Shown piece by piece: positions 27,255 through 36,476 of a DNA stretch of 64,000 bases. This DNA comes from Mucilaginibacter sp. PAMC 26640 (lineage in GTDB: Bacteria > Bacteroidota > Bacteroidia > Sphingobacteriales > Sphingobacteriaceae): positions 1,116,001-1,180,000 of the forward strand of contig CP014773.1 in assembly GCA_001596135.1 (NCBI GenBank), in the 5' to 3' direction. The position numbers and the translations under genes were made by a program. Each line of letters begins with the position of its first letter. Within the stretch, counting starts at the first letter, position 1. The notes beneath the pieces are model-generated. The model ran no database searches and was not told the DNA's origin. It worked only from the letters and a program-made list of their open reading frames with translations.

Positions 27255-28613
27255 ATGAAAAAATTATTCTTTTCAATCATATTCGCGGCCGTTTCGGCAC
27301 AAGGTTTTGCCCAGCAGGCCAAACATGTGATCATCATCAGTATTGATGGTTTCAGACCCGATTTCTATCGCGAGGATAAATGGCCTACGCCAACCCTGCA
27401 CAAATTGGTAGCCGAAGGTGTTTCGGCAGATGGCGTACGTGGTGTATTCCCAAGTGTTACTTACCCGTCGCACACCACCATTATAACTGGCGCTAAGCCC
27501 TTAAAACATGGCATTTACTACAACTCACCGTTTGAACCTGATGGTGCAACCGGCCGTTGGTATTGGGAAACCAGCTCTATTAAGGTGCCAACCCTTTGGG
27601 ATGCAGCGGGGAAGGCCGGCTTAAAAACAGCTTCAGTGATGTGGCCGGTATCTGTTGGGGCAAAGGTTGATTACAACATCCCCGAATACTGGTCGCTTGA
27701 TAAAAATGTGGAACGTACAGCTCCTCAGCGCGAAAATGCAATGCCTAAAGGATTGTTCGAAGAGATTGAAAGGGAAGCAACCGGCAAGCTGGATGCCCAA
27801 AAGCTAAGCAGCGATTATTCATCGGCTGATGAAAACGGGAGTCGTATGGTAGCTTATATTATTAAAAAATATAAGCCAAACCTGCTGACCTTCCACATTT
27901 TTGCGGTTGATCATGCTGAGCACGGCGAGGGCAGAGACGGTGAGCACGTACGGAAAGCCATTGCAGGTGCAGACCACGCGGTTAACAACATTTTAGAAGC
28001 CATCGAGCAGGCTGGCATAAAAGATAGCACGGCGGTGATCGTAACGGGTGACCATGGTTTTGTTAATGTTCACACTGCGCTGGCGCCTAATGTATGGCTA
28101 TCTCAAAATAACATCTATACCAAAAATGGCGATAAAGCACTATGGAAGGCACAGTTTCACACCTCGGGTGCTGCTGCATTCCTGATGTTGAAAGATGCCA
28201 AAGATCAGCAAACCATTGCAAAGGTGAAAGGCATCTTAAATGCTCTGCCTGAGTCGCAAAAGAAACTGTTCCGTGTAGTTAACCGGGCAGAATTGGACCG
28301 GATCGGTACTGATCCGAATGTAGCGCTGGCATTGGCCCCGGTTGAGGGAGTATCCATGAGCAGTGCACTTACAGGTGATGCTGTCAGAGCCGCATCTGGC
28401 GGTACCCATGGTTTCTTCCCCGATTTTCAGCACATACAAACCGGCTTTATTGTAGCCGGAACTGGTGTTAAAAAGGGAGTTAGCCTGCCACTTATTGGCC
28501 TGGAGGATATTGCGCCTGTAGCCGCTAAATTACTGGGCATTGAATTTACTGCGCCCGATGGAGTTTTATACCCGGGAATACTGGTTACCAGCCGTAAAAA
28601 CACAACAGAATAA
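27255..28613 (+). CDS. secreted type I phosphodiesterase/nucleotide pyrophosphatase
   Basis: A 452-residue protein with a signal peptide ending GFAQQ. It is an alkaline-phosphatase-superfamily NPP enzyme: IIISIDGFRPDF carries the first metal ligand, FPSVTYPSHTTIITG carries the nucleophile (probably T69), AVDHAEHGEG and VTGDHGF the remaining zinc ligands. Such enzymes cleave phosphodiester or pyrophosphate bonds in nucleotides, nucleotide sugars or phospholipids in the periplasm. It is close behind one TonB receptor and 98 bp before another. The context suggests that the phosphate- or nucleotide-containing ligand of the receptors is split here. Confidence 0.9.
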   Translation: MKKLFFSIIFAAVSAQGFAQQAKHVIIISIDGFRPDFYREDKWPTPTLHKLVAEGVSADGVRGVFPSVTYPSHTTIITGAKPLKHGIYYNSPFEPDGATGRWYWETSSIKVPTLWDAAGKAGLKTASVMWPVSVGAKVDYNIPEYWSLDKNVERTAPQRENAMPKGLFEEIEREATGKLDAQKLSSDYSSADENGSRMVAYIIKKYKPNLLTFHIFAVDHAEHGEGRDGEHVRKAIAGADHAVNNILEAIEQAGIKDSTAVIVTGDHGFVNVHTALAPNVWLSQNNIYTKNGDKALWKAQFHTSGAAAFLMLKDAKDQQTIAKVKGILNALPESQKKLFRVVNRAELDRIGTDPNVALALAPVEGVSMSSALTGDAVRAASGGTHGFFPDFQHIQTGFIVAGTGVKKGVSLPLIGLEDIAPVAAKLLGIEFTAPDGVLYPGILVTSRKNTTE

Positions 28614-28620
28614 TAAAATC

Positions 28621-28657
28621 ATAAAGGGTGGGTGCATACCAGCTATCCACCCTTTAT
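28621..28657 (+). terminator. intrinsic terminator after the phosphodiesterase gene
   Basis: A perfect 11-bp stem (ATAAAGGGTGG / CCACCCTTTAT) with a 15-base loop begins 7 bp after the stop codon. The descending arm ends in CTTTATTTA. It separates the first receptor operon from the second receptor gene. Confidence 0.72.
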
Positions 28658-28711
28658 TTAAACTAAATGTTATCGCATATATTTTTACTTATCACTACCT
28701 AGTTAATTAAC

Positions 28712-31700
28712 ATGAACAAATTTTGGTTCATTGTAATCCTGATATCGGTTTTAACACCGCGGTATCTAATTGCCCAAACTACCAGAAGTAGCTTATCAGG
28801 AATTATTTGCGACCAAAATAAAGTTAGTATTGAAGGAGCCACCGTTAATTTAACTTATCTGTTTACGGGTACGCAGTACGGATGTTCTACGAATAAAGAC
28901 GGACGGTTCACGCTGCCCGACCTCAAACCCGGCGGCCCCTACCAGCTACAGATCAGTCACACTGGATATACCACTTATACGCTAAAAGATATTTTTTTGC
29001 GACTTGATGAGCCCTGGATCTTAAACATCGTTCTTGATGACAGCGCGCCAATGCTGCTTCCCGAGGTATCTGTAACAGCGCATCCCATAAAAAACGCCCT
29101 GAGTGCGCAGCGAACAGAGCCCGGATTGAGAATAGACCCAAATACACTGCATACCCTGCCTACCATTAAACGCAGTATCAATGATTATGTACGCCTGGTA
29201 CCACAATCATTCGGTTCATCAATTGCAGGGGGAAACTATCGTCAAAATTTCATTACAATTGACGGCTCGGAATTTAACAACAATTTTGGCGTAGGCGATA
29301 ACCTGCCCGGTAACGGTGCCCAGCCTATCTCGCTGGATGCCATCGAACAATTATCTATTAATATTGCCCCTTATAACAGCATCTGGCAGTCTGGCTTTAT
29401 AGGTAGCTCCATTAATATAGTTACCAGGCAAGGAGGCAATGCATTGCAGGGGTCGGCTTATCGTTATTTTCGTAACCAGGCCCTCAATGGTTCTCGCGTT
29501 GGAAATGACCGCATAGAAAAGCGAAACTCCAATTATTATCAAAACGGCTTCCGATTAGGTGGCCCTATAGTTAAAAACAAGCTATTTTATTTTGTAAGTG
29601 CCGAATTTGAAGAAGAACGCTACGATCCGCAACCATTAACTGCAGCTACCATCAATGTTCCTTACGGTGTAACGTCAAATACTGCCCGGCCAACCGTTAC
29701 TGAACTTGAAAATATCAGTAATTATTTAAACACAACTTACCAATATGATGCCGGCCAGTATAAGAATATCGCCTTCAAAAATACGAGCGTAAAATTACTT
29801 GCACGTTTTGACTGGAATATTGCCGATAATAACACTTTCAGCATCAGGTATAATCAACTTAACAGCACCCGCCCCGAATTAGTTAACGGGTCGCGCAGCC
29901 CATTGCCTTCGTACCCCGCAAGCATGGGGCGGAGGAACGCTAACGCACTTCCGTTCAGTAACTCAAATTTCAGCACGCGATCCAACTTTTATTCACTTGC
30001 TGCCGAATGGAACTTCAAAGCAGCAAAAAACCTGTTCAACACATTACGCACTTCTTATACCCGCCAATACGAACCACGTGAATCAGAAAGCGCCATATTT
30101 CCGTTTGTTGACATACTGAAGGATGGGGTACCTTTTACGTCGTTTGGCTACGAGCCTTTTACTTATGGCAATAGCCGTGATGTTAGTATTGTATCGGTTA
30201 CAGACCACCTAAGCTGGAACCATAAAAAACACAACTGGCTGGCTGGCATACAAACCGATTACAGCAATACCAAAAACACCTATATGCCATTTGGAACGGG
30301 CTACTATACCTTTGCCTCATGGGAAGATTTTACACAGGGACAAAACCCGGTTGATTATGCGTTGACCTATTCAACCGTGCCCGGAATGAAGCAGCCCGTT
30401 TACAGCTTTAATTATCTTAATGTGTCAGCCTTTGCCCAGGACCATTTTTTAGTGAATGACCGTTTTAGTTTTACAGCAGGCTTACGGGTAGATCTTCCGG
30501 TGTTTCCGGAGCCGCTCATTGAAAACCCGCTTGCCGCAAGTTTAACTTTTGCCGGGGGGCAGCATTTACGTACCTCGCAATTGCCTAAAGCCACCTTTCT
30601 GTTTTCGCCACGTGCGGGCTTCAATTTATACCTGGATCATCAAAAAAACTGGCGATTGAGGGGCGGAACAGGCATCTTCACCGGTCGTATTCCGTTTGTA
30701 TGGATCATCAGTCAGGCACGCTATTCGGGTATGCAGCAAATTACGCAAACCTGGCAGGGTAAACAAAATACGCCTGGCCCTTTCAACCGTGATCCGCAAC
30801 ACTTTTCACCTACAGTTTTACCGGCACAGGGAACAACGTTACCATCTTTGATCAGTGTTATATCTAAAGATTTTAAAATGCCTCAAACCTGGAAGGTTAG
30901 CATGGGAGTAGATGCCCGTTTACCTGGTGAGATAATTGCCTCGGTTGAGGCGCTGTATAATAAAGATATCTATGCAATCGGTTTTAAAGATGTTAATTTA
31001 GTTGATCCGCAGCCGCTGAATATTCCCGGCTACCCAGATCACAGGTTAGTATACCCTGCAGCCGCAAACCAACGATTTATCAATCCGCTCAATTCATCGG
31101 GCCTGCCTGATCAAGCCGGCCGTTCACCGTTGAATGCTGTCGTAGTCGACAATACCTACAAAGGTTATTATTGGTCCGTTACGGCTCAAATCGAAAAAAA
31201 GTTCCGCAAAGGCTTTGGGTTTACAGCCGCCTTTATACAAAGTATGGCCAAAAGCTATAATGACGGCGATGGCGACCAAACCCTATCGGCACTGAACGCT
31301 ACACCAAGTGTTAATGGCATTAACCAGGCCGAATTAAGTTATGCCGGGTATGTAAGCCCGCAGCGTGTTGTGGCTACCTTTACTTATCAGAATTTATACT
31401 TAAGGAAATTTAAGTTAGGCGTTACGTTGGTTTATCAAGGTGCTTTTGATGGCCGGTTTTCATATACTTACTCTCAAGACCTGACCCATGACGGTACTAA
31501 CCGTTCGCTAATTTATGTACCTAAAGACCCTACTGAAATAACATTTGTTCCCATTACTTCGTCATCGTCAGGAAAGGTTATTTATACAGCACAACAGCAA
31601 AGCGAGGCCTTTTTTAGATATTTAGACCAGGACAGATATCTGCAGACCCGTAAAGGTAAGTACGCAGAGCGCAATGGTGCTGTTTTACCATGGCGTAACC

Positions 31701-32011
31701 AGACAGATCTTAAATTTAGTCATGATTTCATACTTAACACCCAAGCGGTAAAGCACACGCTGCAGTTATCACTTGATATTTTTAACATTTGCAATTTGCT
31801 AAACCCTAATTGGGGCGTGCATAAGCTGGTTAATGCCAGTTCCATACTGGTGCCCACAAACCTCGATTTTGTACAACCGAACGGTACAACAAAACCAAAC
31901 TTTCAAATGGCTACCATAGGTGGCAAACTTGTCTCCGAAACTTTTAGAAACGATGTCAGCCTTGGTTCTACCTATTCAATTCAATGTGGTATCAGGTATT
32001 TATTTAATTAG
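28712..32011 (+). CDS. second SusD-less (Oar-type) TonB-dependent receptor
   Basis: A 1099-residue outer-membrane protein with a signal peptide ending YLIAQ. A carboxypeptidase-regulatory-like domain follows (LSGIICDQNKVSIEGATVNL), then a plug (TLPTIKRSINDYVRLVPQSF, NFITIDGSEFNNNFG, NIVTRQGGNALQGSAYRYF) and a beta-barrel ending IQCGIRYLF. It has the same type as the receptor at 24036 but is well diverged from it (GGNYRQNF versus GGSIAGQLPSSTNYL in the same plug segment). It is separated from the phosphodiesterase gene by a terminator, so it may have its own promoter. No SusD partner or STN domain is seen. Confidence 0.88.
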   Translation: MNKFWFIVILISVLTPRYLIAQTTRSSLSGIICDQNKVSIEGATVNLTYLFTGTQYGCSTNKDGRFTLPDLKPGGPYQLQISHTGYTTYTLKDIFLRLDEPWILNIVLDDSAPMLLPEVSVTAHPIKNALSAQRTEPGLRIDPNTLHTLPTIKRSINDYVRLVPQSFGSSIAGGNYRQNFITIDGSEFNNNFGVGDNLPGNGAQPISLDAIEQLSINIAPYNSIWQSGFIGSSINIVTRQGGNALQGSAYRYFRNQALNGSRVGNDRIEKRNSNYYQNGFRLGGPIVKNKLFYFVSAEFEEERYDPQPLTAATINVPYGVTSNTARPTVTELENISNYLNTTYQYDAGQYKNIAFKNTSVKLLARFDWNIADNNTFSIRYNQLNSTRPELVNGSRSPLPSYPASMGRRNANALPFSNSNFSTRSNFYSLAAEWNFKAAKNLFNTLRTSYTRQYEPRESESAIFPFVDILKDGVPFTSFGYEPFTYGNSRDVSIVSVTDHLSWNHKKHNWLAGIQTDYSNTKNTYMPFGTGYYTFASWEDFTQGQNPVDYALTYSTVPGMKQPVYSFNYLNVSAFAQDHFLVNDRFSFTAGLRVDLPVFPEPLIENPLAASLTFAGGQHLRTSQLPKATFLFSPRAGFNLYLDHQKNWRLRGGTGIFTGRIPFVWIISQARYSGMQQITQTWQGKQNTPGPFNRDPQHFSPTVLPAQGTTLPSLISVISKDFKMPQTWKVSMGVDARLPGEIIASVEALYNKDIYAIGFKDVNLVDPQPLNIPGYPDHRLVYPAAANQRFINPLNSSGLPDQAGRSPLNAVVVDNTYKGYYWSVTAQIEKKFRKGFGFTAAFIQSMAKSYNDGDGDQTLSALNATPSVNGINQAELSYAGYVSPQRVVATFTYQNLYLRKFKLGVTLVYQGAFDGRFSYTYSQDLTHDGTNRSLIYVPKDPTEITFVPITSSSSGKVIYTAQQQSEAFFRYLDQDRYLQTRKGKYAERNGAVLPWRNQTDLKFSHDFILNTQAVKHTLQLSLDIFNICNLLNPNWGVHKLVNASSILVPTNLDFVQPNGTTKPNFQMATIGGKLVSETFRNDVSLGSTYSIQCGIRYLFN

Positions 32012-32312
32012 CGGCTAAGCTTATCCGCCTTTGGCCTACATTATAAATCCATGATATCTCCCAGTACTTTATTCAAGCGTACTCGTTGCCGCAGTTTTTA
32101 ATCCTTCATCAACACCGACGATATGATTGTTAGTTTAAGTTTTAACTCGCAGCATGTAAAATTGTTGACGCTTTCTATCTTTAAAAGACCACGGATTCGC
32201 ATGGTCATTATCGGAAATATCCACACCTGTAAATAAATCGTGCCATACTTAACAACAATTCAATCAACGGGTATATAACCATTTACCAGCAAACTAAGTG
32301 CAGATGCGTCTA
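32012..32312. other. 301-bp gene-free spacer between convergent genes
   Basis: It separates the stop of the second TonB receptor (32011) from the stop of the GH78 gene (32313). A short imperfect hairpin begins at the left end (GCGG..TAAGCTTA..CCGC, 32012-32029). I recognise no gene, RNA or strong terminator. Confidence 0.5.
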
Positions 32313-34970
32313 TTATCTTGTAAAATCATACGCTCCTGCATTCACATTTTTCTTTTCATAATTTGTACCGCCAGCATTCGGCACAAACACCTCGGCAGTG
32401 GTATTTGGCGGGATGGAAACATGAAGCTGGAGTTTGCCACCTGCTAACTGCCACCTGCTTTTTATTAACCCGTAGGGGCTTTCAAAAGTGGCCTCGGCCC
32501 AGGTGAGGTTACCACCGATAACCGGCTTGATAATTATTTTTTTATAGCCGGCCAATGCAGCCTGGATACCGGCAATGTTCTGATACATCCAGTCGCCAAT
32601 GGCGCCGTAGGAATAGTGGTTGTAAGAATTCATCGAAGATTCTTCAAAGGTTCCATCGGTCTTTATACCATCCCAGCGCTCCCAGATAGTAGTTGCCCCC
32701 TTTTTTATGGGATACAGCCAGGAAGGGTAGGTATCTTGCAATAGCAGTTTATAGGCGACACTAGCATAACCAAACCGGCTTAATACATGGCACAAGTATG
32801 GCGTACCCAAAAAACCGGTGGTCAAATGGTTTTCATAACGGGCTACATTTTTAGCGAGCCGGTCTGCGGCTTGCTGCCTGAGATTTTCTGGTAACATGTC
32901 AAATTGCAGCGCTAGCGCATATGCGGTTTGGGTATCAGAAGAGATAAGGCCATTGGGCGTAACGTACTCGTTTATAAATGCAGTTTTTATCTTTTGCACC
33001 AAAGCCGTGTAATAGGCTGCATCGGCTTTATTTCCCAGCAATTTGGCCGCGTCGGCCAGTATTTGGGTGGAGTGGGCATAAAAGCACTGGGCAATGAGGT
33101 ACTTGTTGGTAATGGCAGATGAGCCATCCCGGTCGTTATTCACGCTGTAAAAAAGCCAGTCTCCAAAATGCTCACCTGTTGCCCAGAGGTTGTTTTTGGC
33201 TTGTTTTTGCATATGATTTACCCAGGCTTTCATGCTTGGATATTGATCTTTCAGTATCCGTATATCGCCATAGCTCTGGTAAATATTCCATGGCACTATC
33301 GTGGATACGTCACCCCAGCCGGTTGCCCCACCTACTTCGCTGCCGTTTGTTGTAAAGATATCCGGAATAATAAACGGAATACTGCCACTTTTATACTGAT
33401 CCGCGGCAACATCTTTCATCCACTTAACAAAGAAGTTATGTACATTCATATTGAAAGCTGCGGTATGCGCAAATACCTGTGCGTCACCCGTCCAGCCTAA
33501 GCGTTCGTCCCTTTGGGGGCAGTCTGTAGGCACATCCAGGAAATTACCTTTTTGGCCCCATTGAATATTGTGCTGTAATTGGTTCAGCATGGGATCCGAA
33601 CATGCAAAAGTACCCGTAGGCTGCATATCAGAATAAATGGCTATAGCTTCGAAATCAGCAGGATTTAAAGCGCCTTTTATTCCTTCCACTTTAATATAGC
33701 GAAAGCCCTGCCATGTAAACTGCGGCTCGAAACTATGTTGTTCTTCATCGCTTAAAATATAGGTATTTGTTGCCTTTGCTGCCCTTAAGTTTTCTGTGTA
33801 GAAGTTGCCAGCCTTATCCAGCACTTCCGCATGCGCTATTTTAACAGAGTCGCCGGCGCGGCCTTTTACAGACACCTTAACCCAACCCACCAGATTCTGC
33901 CCAAAATCAATCACCTTTTCGCCCTTTGGGGTTGTAATAATTTTGACCGGCCTAAAGCTTTCATGCTTGGTTACGGGCTCGTTATACGTTGCGATCAGGT
34001 TGGTTTTGGTATACGAAAGTAATTTAACCGGTTGCCATTTTGCTTCGTTATAGCCGGCTGACAGCCAGCCTTTTTGATCGAGGAACATATCTATCGTGCA
34101 GCCATTATATATTTCTGCCATCCGCAAAGCACCTGTTGCTGATTTCCAGTTGCCATCCGAAGCGATTGTTTGCGCTGTACCATCAGTATAGCTGATTTTA
34201 ATCTGCATTAACAGCCCCAGCTCTTTCCCATAAAAATTTGGCCTTGGAGTATAAGGGCCAAGCGGGCTGCGGTACCAGCCGCTGCCCAAACTTACACCAA
34301 GTGCATTTTGTCCGGATTGCAGCAAACCCGTAACATCATAAGTTTGATATTGCAGCCTTTTGTTATAGCTGGTCCAGCCGGGCGTTAAAAAACCGTTACC
34401 AATTTTTTTCCCGTTAATGGCAGCTTCATAGAATCCCCGGGATGTAATGGAGGCTGTGGCTTCGCGTATTGTTTTATTTACGCGAAATTCTGTGCGGAGT
34501 AAGATAGCCGGTCCATTAACAGAATCCGCTCCGGGCGAGCCTATCCAACTGCCTTGCCAGTCTGCCGGCAAGAGCAAGCCCATTCTCCAGGAGGCAGTTT
34601 CACTCCATTGCGATGCCTTTCCGTTTTGATCCCATACACGCACGCGCCAGAAATAACGCTTAGCTGATTTCAAGGCCCTACCATTATAGCTGATAAAGAT
34701 CGATTCATCCGAAACCACTTTTCCTGTCGACCAGTAATGAACACCTTTGGCTCCCTCCGCTTGATTAACGGTGTCTACCACTATTTCGTAGGCTGTTTGA
34801 GCGAAATCTGACTTCGTGTTTTCGGCCATCCGCCAGCTGAAACGCGGCACAGCTGCGTCGATACTGTTAGGATTTTTTAAATTCTCTACGGTTAGCCCGG
34901 ATGGCTGGGGCTGTGCCACACCCATTTTAATGATCAACAGGCAGGCTACGCTTAGCAATATTTTAGTCAT
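32313..34970 (-). CDS. secreted GH78 alpha-L-rhamnosidase
   Basis: An 885-residue protein with a signal peptide ending KMGVAQ. The family's order of domains is clear: N-terminal fibronectin-like and rhamnosidase N domains (VPRFSWRMAENTKSD, RYFWRVRVWDQNGKASQWS), a carbohydrate-binding beta-sandwich (EATASITSRGFYEAAINGK), the (alpha/alpha)6 barrel and a C-terminal beta domain. D488 and E489 in CPQRDERLGWTGDAQ and E764 in TIWERWDGI fit the catalytic pocket (E489 proton donor, E764 base). It releases terminal L-rhamnose from pectic or other plant glycans. It is third in an operon after GH106 and the isomerase-family gene, 63 bp behind the latter. Confidence 0.93.
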   Translation of the reverse strand: MTKILLSVACLLIIKMGVAQPQPSGLTVENLKNPNSIDAAVPRFSWRMAENTKSDFAQTAYEIVVDTVNQAEGAKGVHYWSTGKVVSDESIFISYNGRALKSAKRYFWRVRVWDQNGKASQWSETASWRMGLLLPADWQGSWIGSPGADSVNGPAILLRTEFRVNKTIREATASITSRGFYEAAINGKKIGNGFLTPGWTSYNKRLQYQTYDVTGLLQSGQNALGVSLGSGWYRSPLGPYTPRPNFYGKELGLLMQIKISYTDGTAQTIASDGNWKSATGALRMAEIYNGCTIDMFLDQKGWLSAGYNEAKWQPVKLLSYTKTNLIATYNEPVTKHESFRPVKIITTPKGEKVIDFGQNLVGWVKVSVKGRAGDSVKIAHAEVLDKAGNFYTENLRAAKATNTYILSDEEQHSFEPQFTWQGFRYIKVEGIKGALNPADFEAIAIYSDMQPTGTFACSDPMLNQLQHNIQWGQKGNFLDVPTDCPQRDERLGWTGDAQVFAHTAAFNMNVHNFFVKWMKDVAADQYKSGSIPFIIPDIFTTNGSEVGGATGWGDVSTIVPWNIYQSYGDIRILKDQYPSMKAWVNHMQKQAKNNLWATGEHFGDWLFYSVNNDRDGSSAITNKYLIAQCFYAHSTQILADAAKLLGNKADAAYYTALVQKIKTAFINEYVTPNGLISSDTQTAYALALQFDMLPENLRQQAADRLAKNVARYENHLTTGFLGTPYLCHVLSRFGYASVAYKLLLQDTYPSWLYPIKKGATTIWERWDGIKTDGTFEESSMNSYNHYSYGAIGDWMYQNIAGIQAALAGYKKIIIKPVIGGNLTWAEATFESPYGLIKSRWQLAGGKLQLHVSIPPNTTAEVFVPNAGGTNYEKKNVNAGAYDFTR

Positions 34971-35033
34971 GCGATGTGTTTGGATGTATTCAGTTTTTAA
35001 TTCATTCAGGAAAGCCTAATGAGGCGGGCCAAA

Positions 35034-36467
35034 CTAACACACCTGGACGGTGGCTATCTTCAAGATCTCTCCCAGCTTCTTTACTTTCGAGGCAACGTGG
35101 CCCCGGCCGATGGCGCAATGATGGGCAGGCCCTTGTGCATTCCAGGCCTCAACAAAGCCCCTTGCCCCTATGCTGAAACGGTACCTGCTGTTAGTATTGC
35201 CTATCTCCAAAATCTCACCAGGCACAGATTCGCCTTCGGCAACCAGTAATTTAAGTTCGCCATTACCAGCCTCTACAACAGAAAGCAGGGTTACCGGCCC
35301 GTAAGTTACGGACATTTCTACCGACAAACCGTTACCCACTTTACCATGGTATACCTGCAGCGGTTTCACTTTTATTTTTCCTTCGGCTATACCCGGATGG
35401 CAGGGTCCATCGTGGCCCATCAATACCACATCGGCATTAAAATCCATGGCGTAATATTCTGTAAAAGAGCCTCCTGCGCCAAAGCTATCCATTATCTTCA
35501 TGGCCTGGGCATTTTTTATTTCGTATTCACCAGCCACAGGGACGTTCCTGCCTGTAAGCAAAGAATTACCAAGGATAACCGAGCTCACTGTGTTCTCATT
35601 GGCCGCATTGCCTGTTCCTTTATGGTAATACGCCAGCGATCCCAGTTGATGCCGGCTGACCAGCTTATCCAGCGCAACAGCGGTGTGAGCAGCCCGGTGG
35701 AGCTCTGCGGTTGAACAATCAGCCTGCACATCAAACTCATGCGCTATCTCTGTCAGTTTTGCTGTTATTTCGTCTTCCGAAACGGTTTCTCGCAGCTGCG
35801 ATAGTTCGTCCACTTCTATTATTTCAATATGGCCACCAAAAGTTGCACACTGCAGGGTGAGGTCAGTGTAGATATCCATCATGCCGCCATAATAATTACC
35901 CATTAAGCCCAGCCTGTTGCTGGCCATTGTGCGTGCCACTCGGGCGGCATCTATCCAGTCATTTACTTCATTCCAAACGTGCGCATCGCAGGTAAGCATA
36001 CCCGTAATTTGGTAAAATGGTATTTTGCAGCGCTTAAAAACATTGGCTATTTCGGGTACCGAACAGGAGGAACAATGGGCAAGCCATTCACCTGTCATTG
36101 CGGTTCGATCGCTCATATTATTAAAAGCAACATAGTTTATGCTTGCCTCCGGCGATAGGTTTAACACGATGACTGGCACATTGGCTTTCCTGACCACCGG
36201 AATTACGGTGGCTGACAGTGCATAAGTAGATACGTATAAGAAAATGATATCGACGTCTTCGCGCCTGAATGTGCTGCCCCCTTCAAACGCTTTCTCCGGG
36301 GTATCAACCAGTCCAATATTTATTATGTCGGCATCCAGGCACTCCATGCCCTTAGCCACTATATCTAAGTATCCTGTCAAACGATCTTTTAAGCCGGTGA
36401 ACTGCTCCCAATATGCCTCCAGCCCAATACCAAATAACCCGGCCTTTACTTTTGTTTGTATTTTCAT
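35034..36467 (-). CDS. L-fucose/L-arabinose isomerase family protein
   Basis: A 477-residue cytosolic protein without a signal peptide. Its N-terminal fold (KVKAGLFGIGLEAYWEQF, DVDIIFLYVSTYALSATVIP, RLGLMGNYYGGMMDIYTDL) and C-terminal metal-site region (FGAGGSFTEYYAMDF, VLMGHDGPCHP) fit the AraA/FucI-like family that interconverts aldoses and ketoses. It is not the classical TIM-barrel rhamnose isomerase. It lies between two rhamnosidase genes, 9 bp after GH106 and 63 bp before GH78, so the natural substrate may be L-rhamnose or another sugar released by the operon. That substrate is inferred; L-arabinose and L-fucose are equally possible by sequence. Confidence 0.82.
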   Translation of the reverse strand: MKIQTKVKAGLFGIGLEAYWEQFTGLKDRLTGYLDIVAKGMECLDADIINIGLVDTPEKAFEGGSTFRREDVDIIFLYVSTYALSATVIPVVRKANVPVIVLNLSPEASINYVAFNNMSDRTAMTGEWLAHCSSCSVPEIANVFKRCKIPFYQITGMLTCDAHVWNEVNDWIDAARVARTMASNRLGLMGNYYGGMMDIYTDLTLQCATFGGHIEIIEVDELSQLRETVSEDEITAKLTEIAHEFDVQADCSTAELHRAAHTAVALDKLVSRHQLGSLAYYHKGTGNAANENTVSSVILGNSLLTGRNVPVAGEYEIKNAQAMKIMDSFGAGGSFTEYYAMDFNADVVLMGHDGPCHPGIAEGKIKVKPLQVYHGKVGNGLSVEMSVTYGPVTLLSVVEAGNGELKLLVAEGESVPGEILEIGNTNSRYRFSIGARGFVEAWNAQGPAHHCAIGRGHVASKVKKLGEILKIATVQVC

Positions 36468-36476
36468 TTCGAACTT

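Noticed and set aside
28712..32011. Second receptor as a recent tandem duplicate of the receptor at 24036
   Set aside because: Plug and barrel sequences differ widely although the domain type is the same, so they are distant relatives at most.
32012..32312. Possible small gene or RNA between the second receptor and GH78
   Set aside because: No frame, motif or strong structure could be supported; only a weak hairpin is visible.
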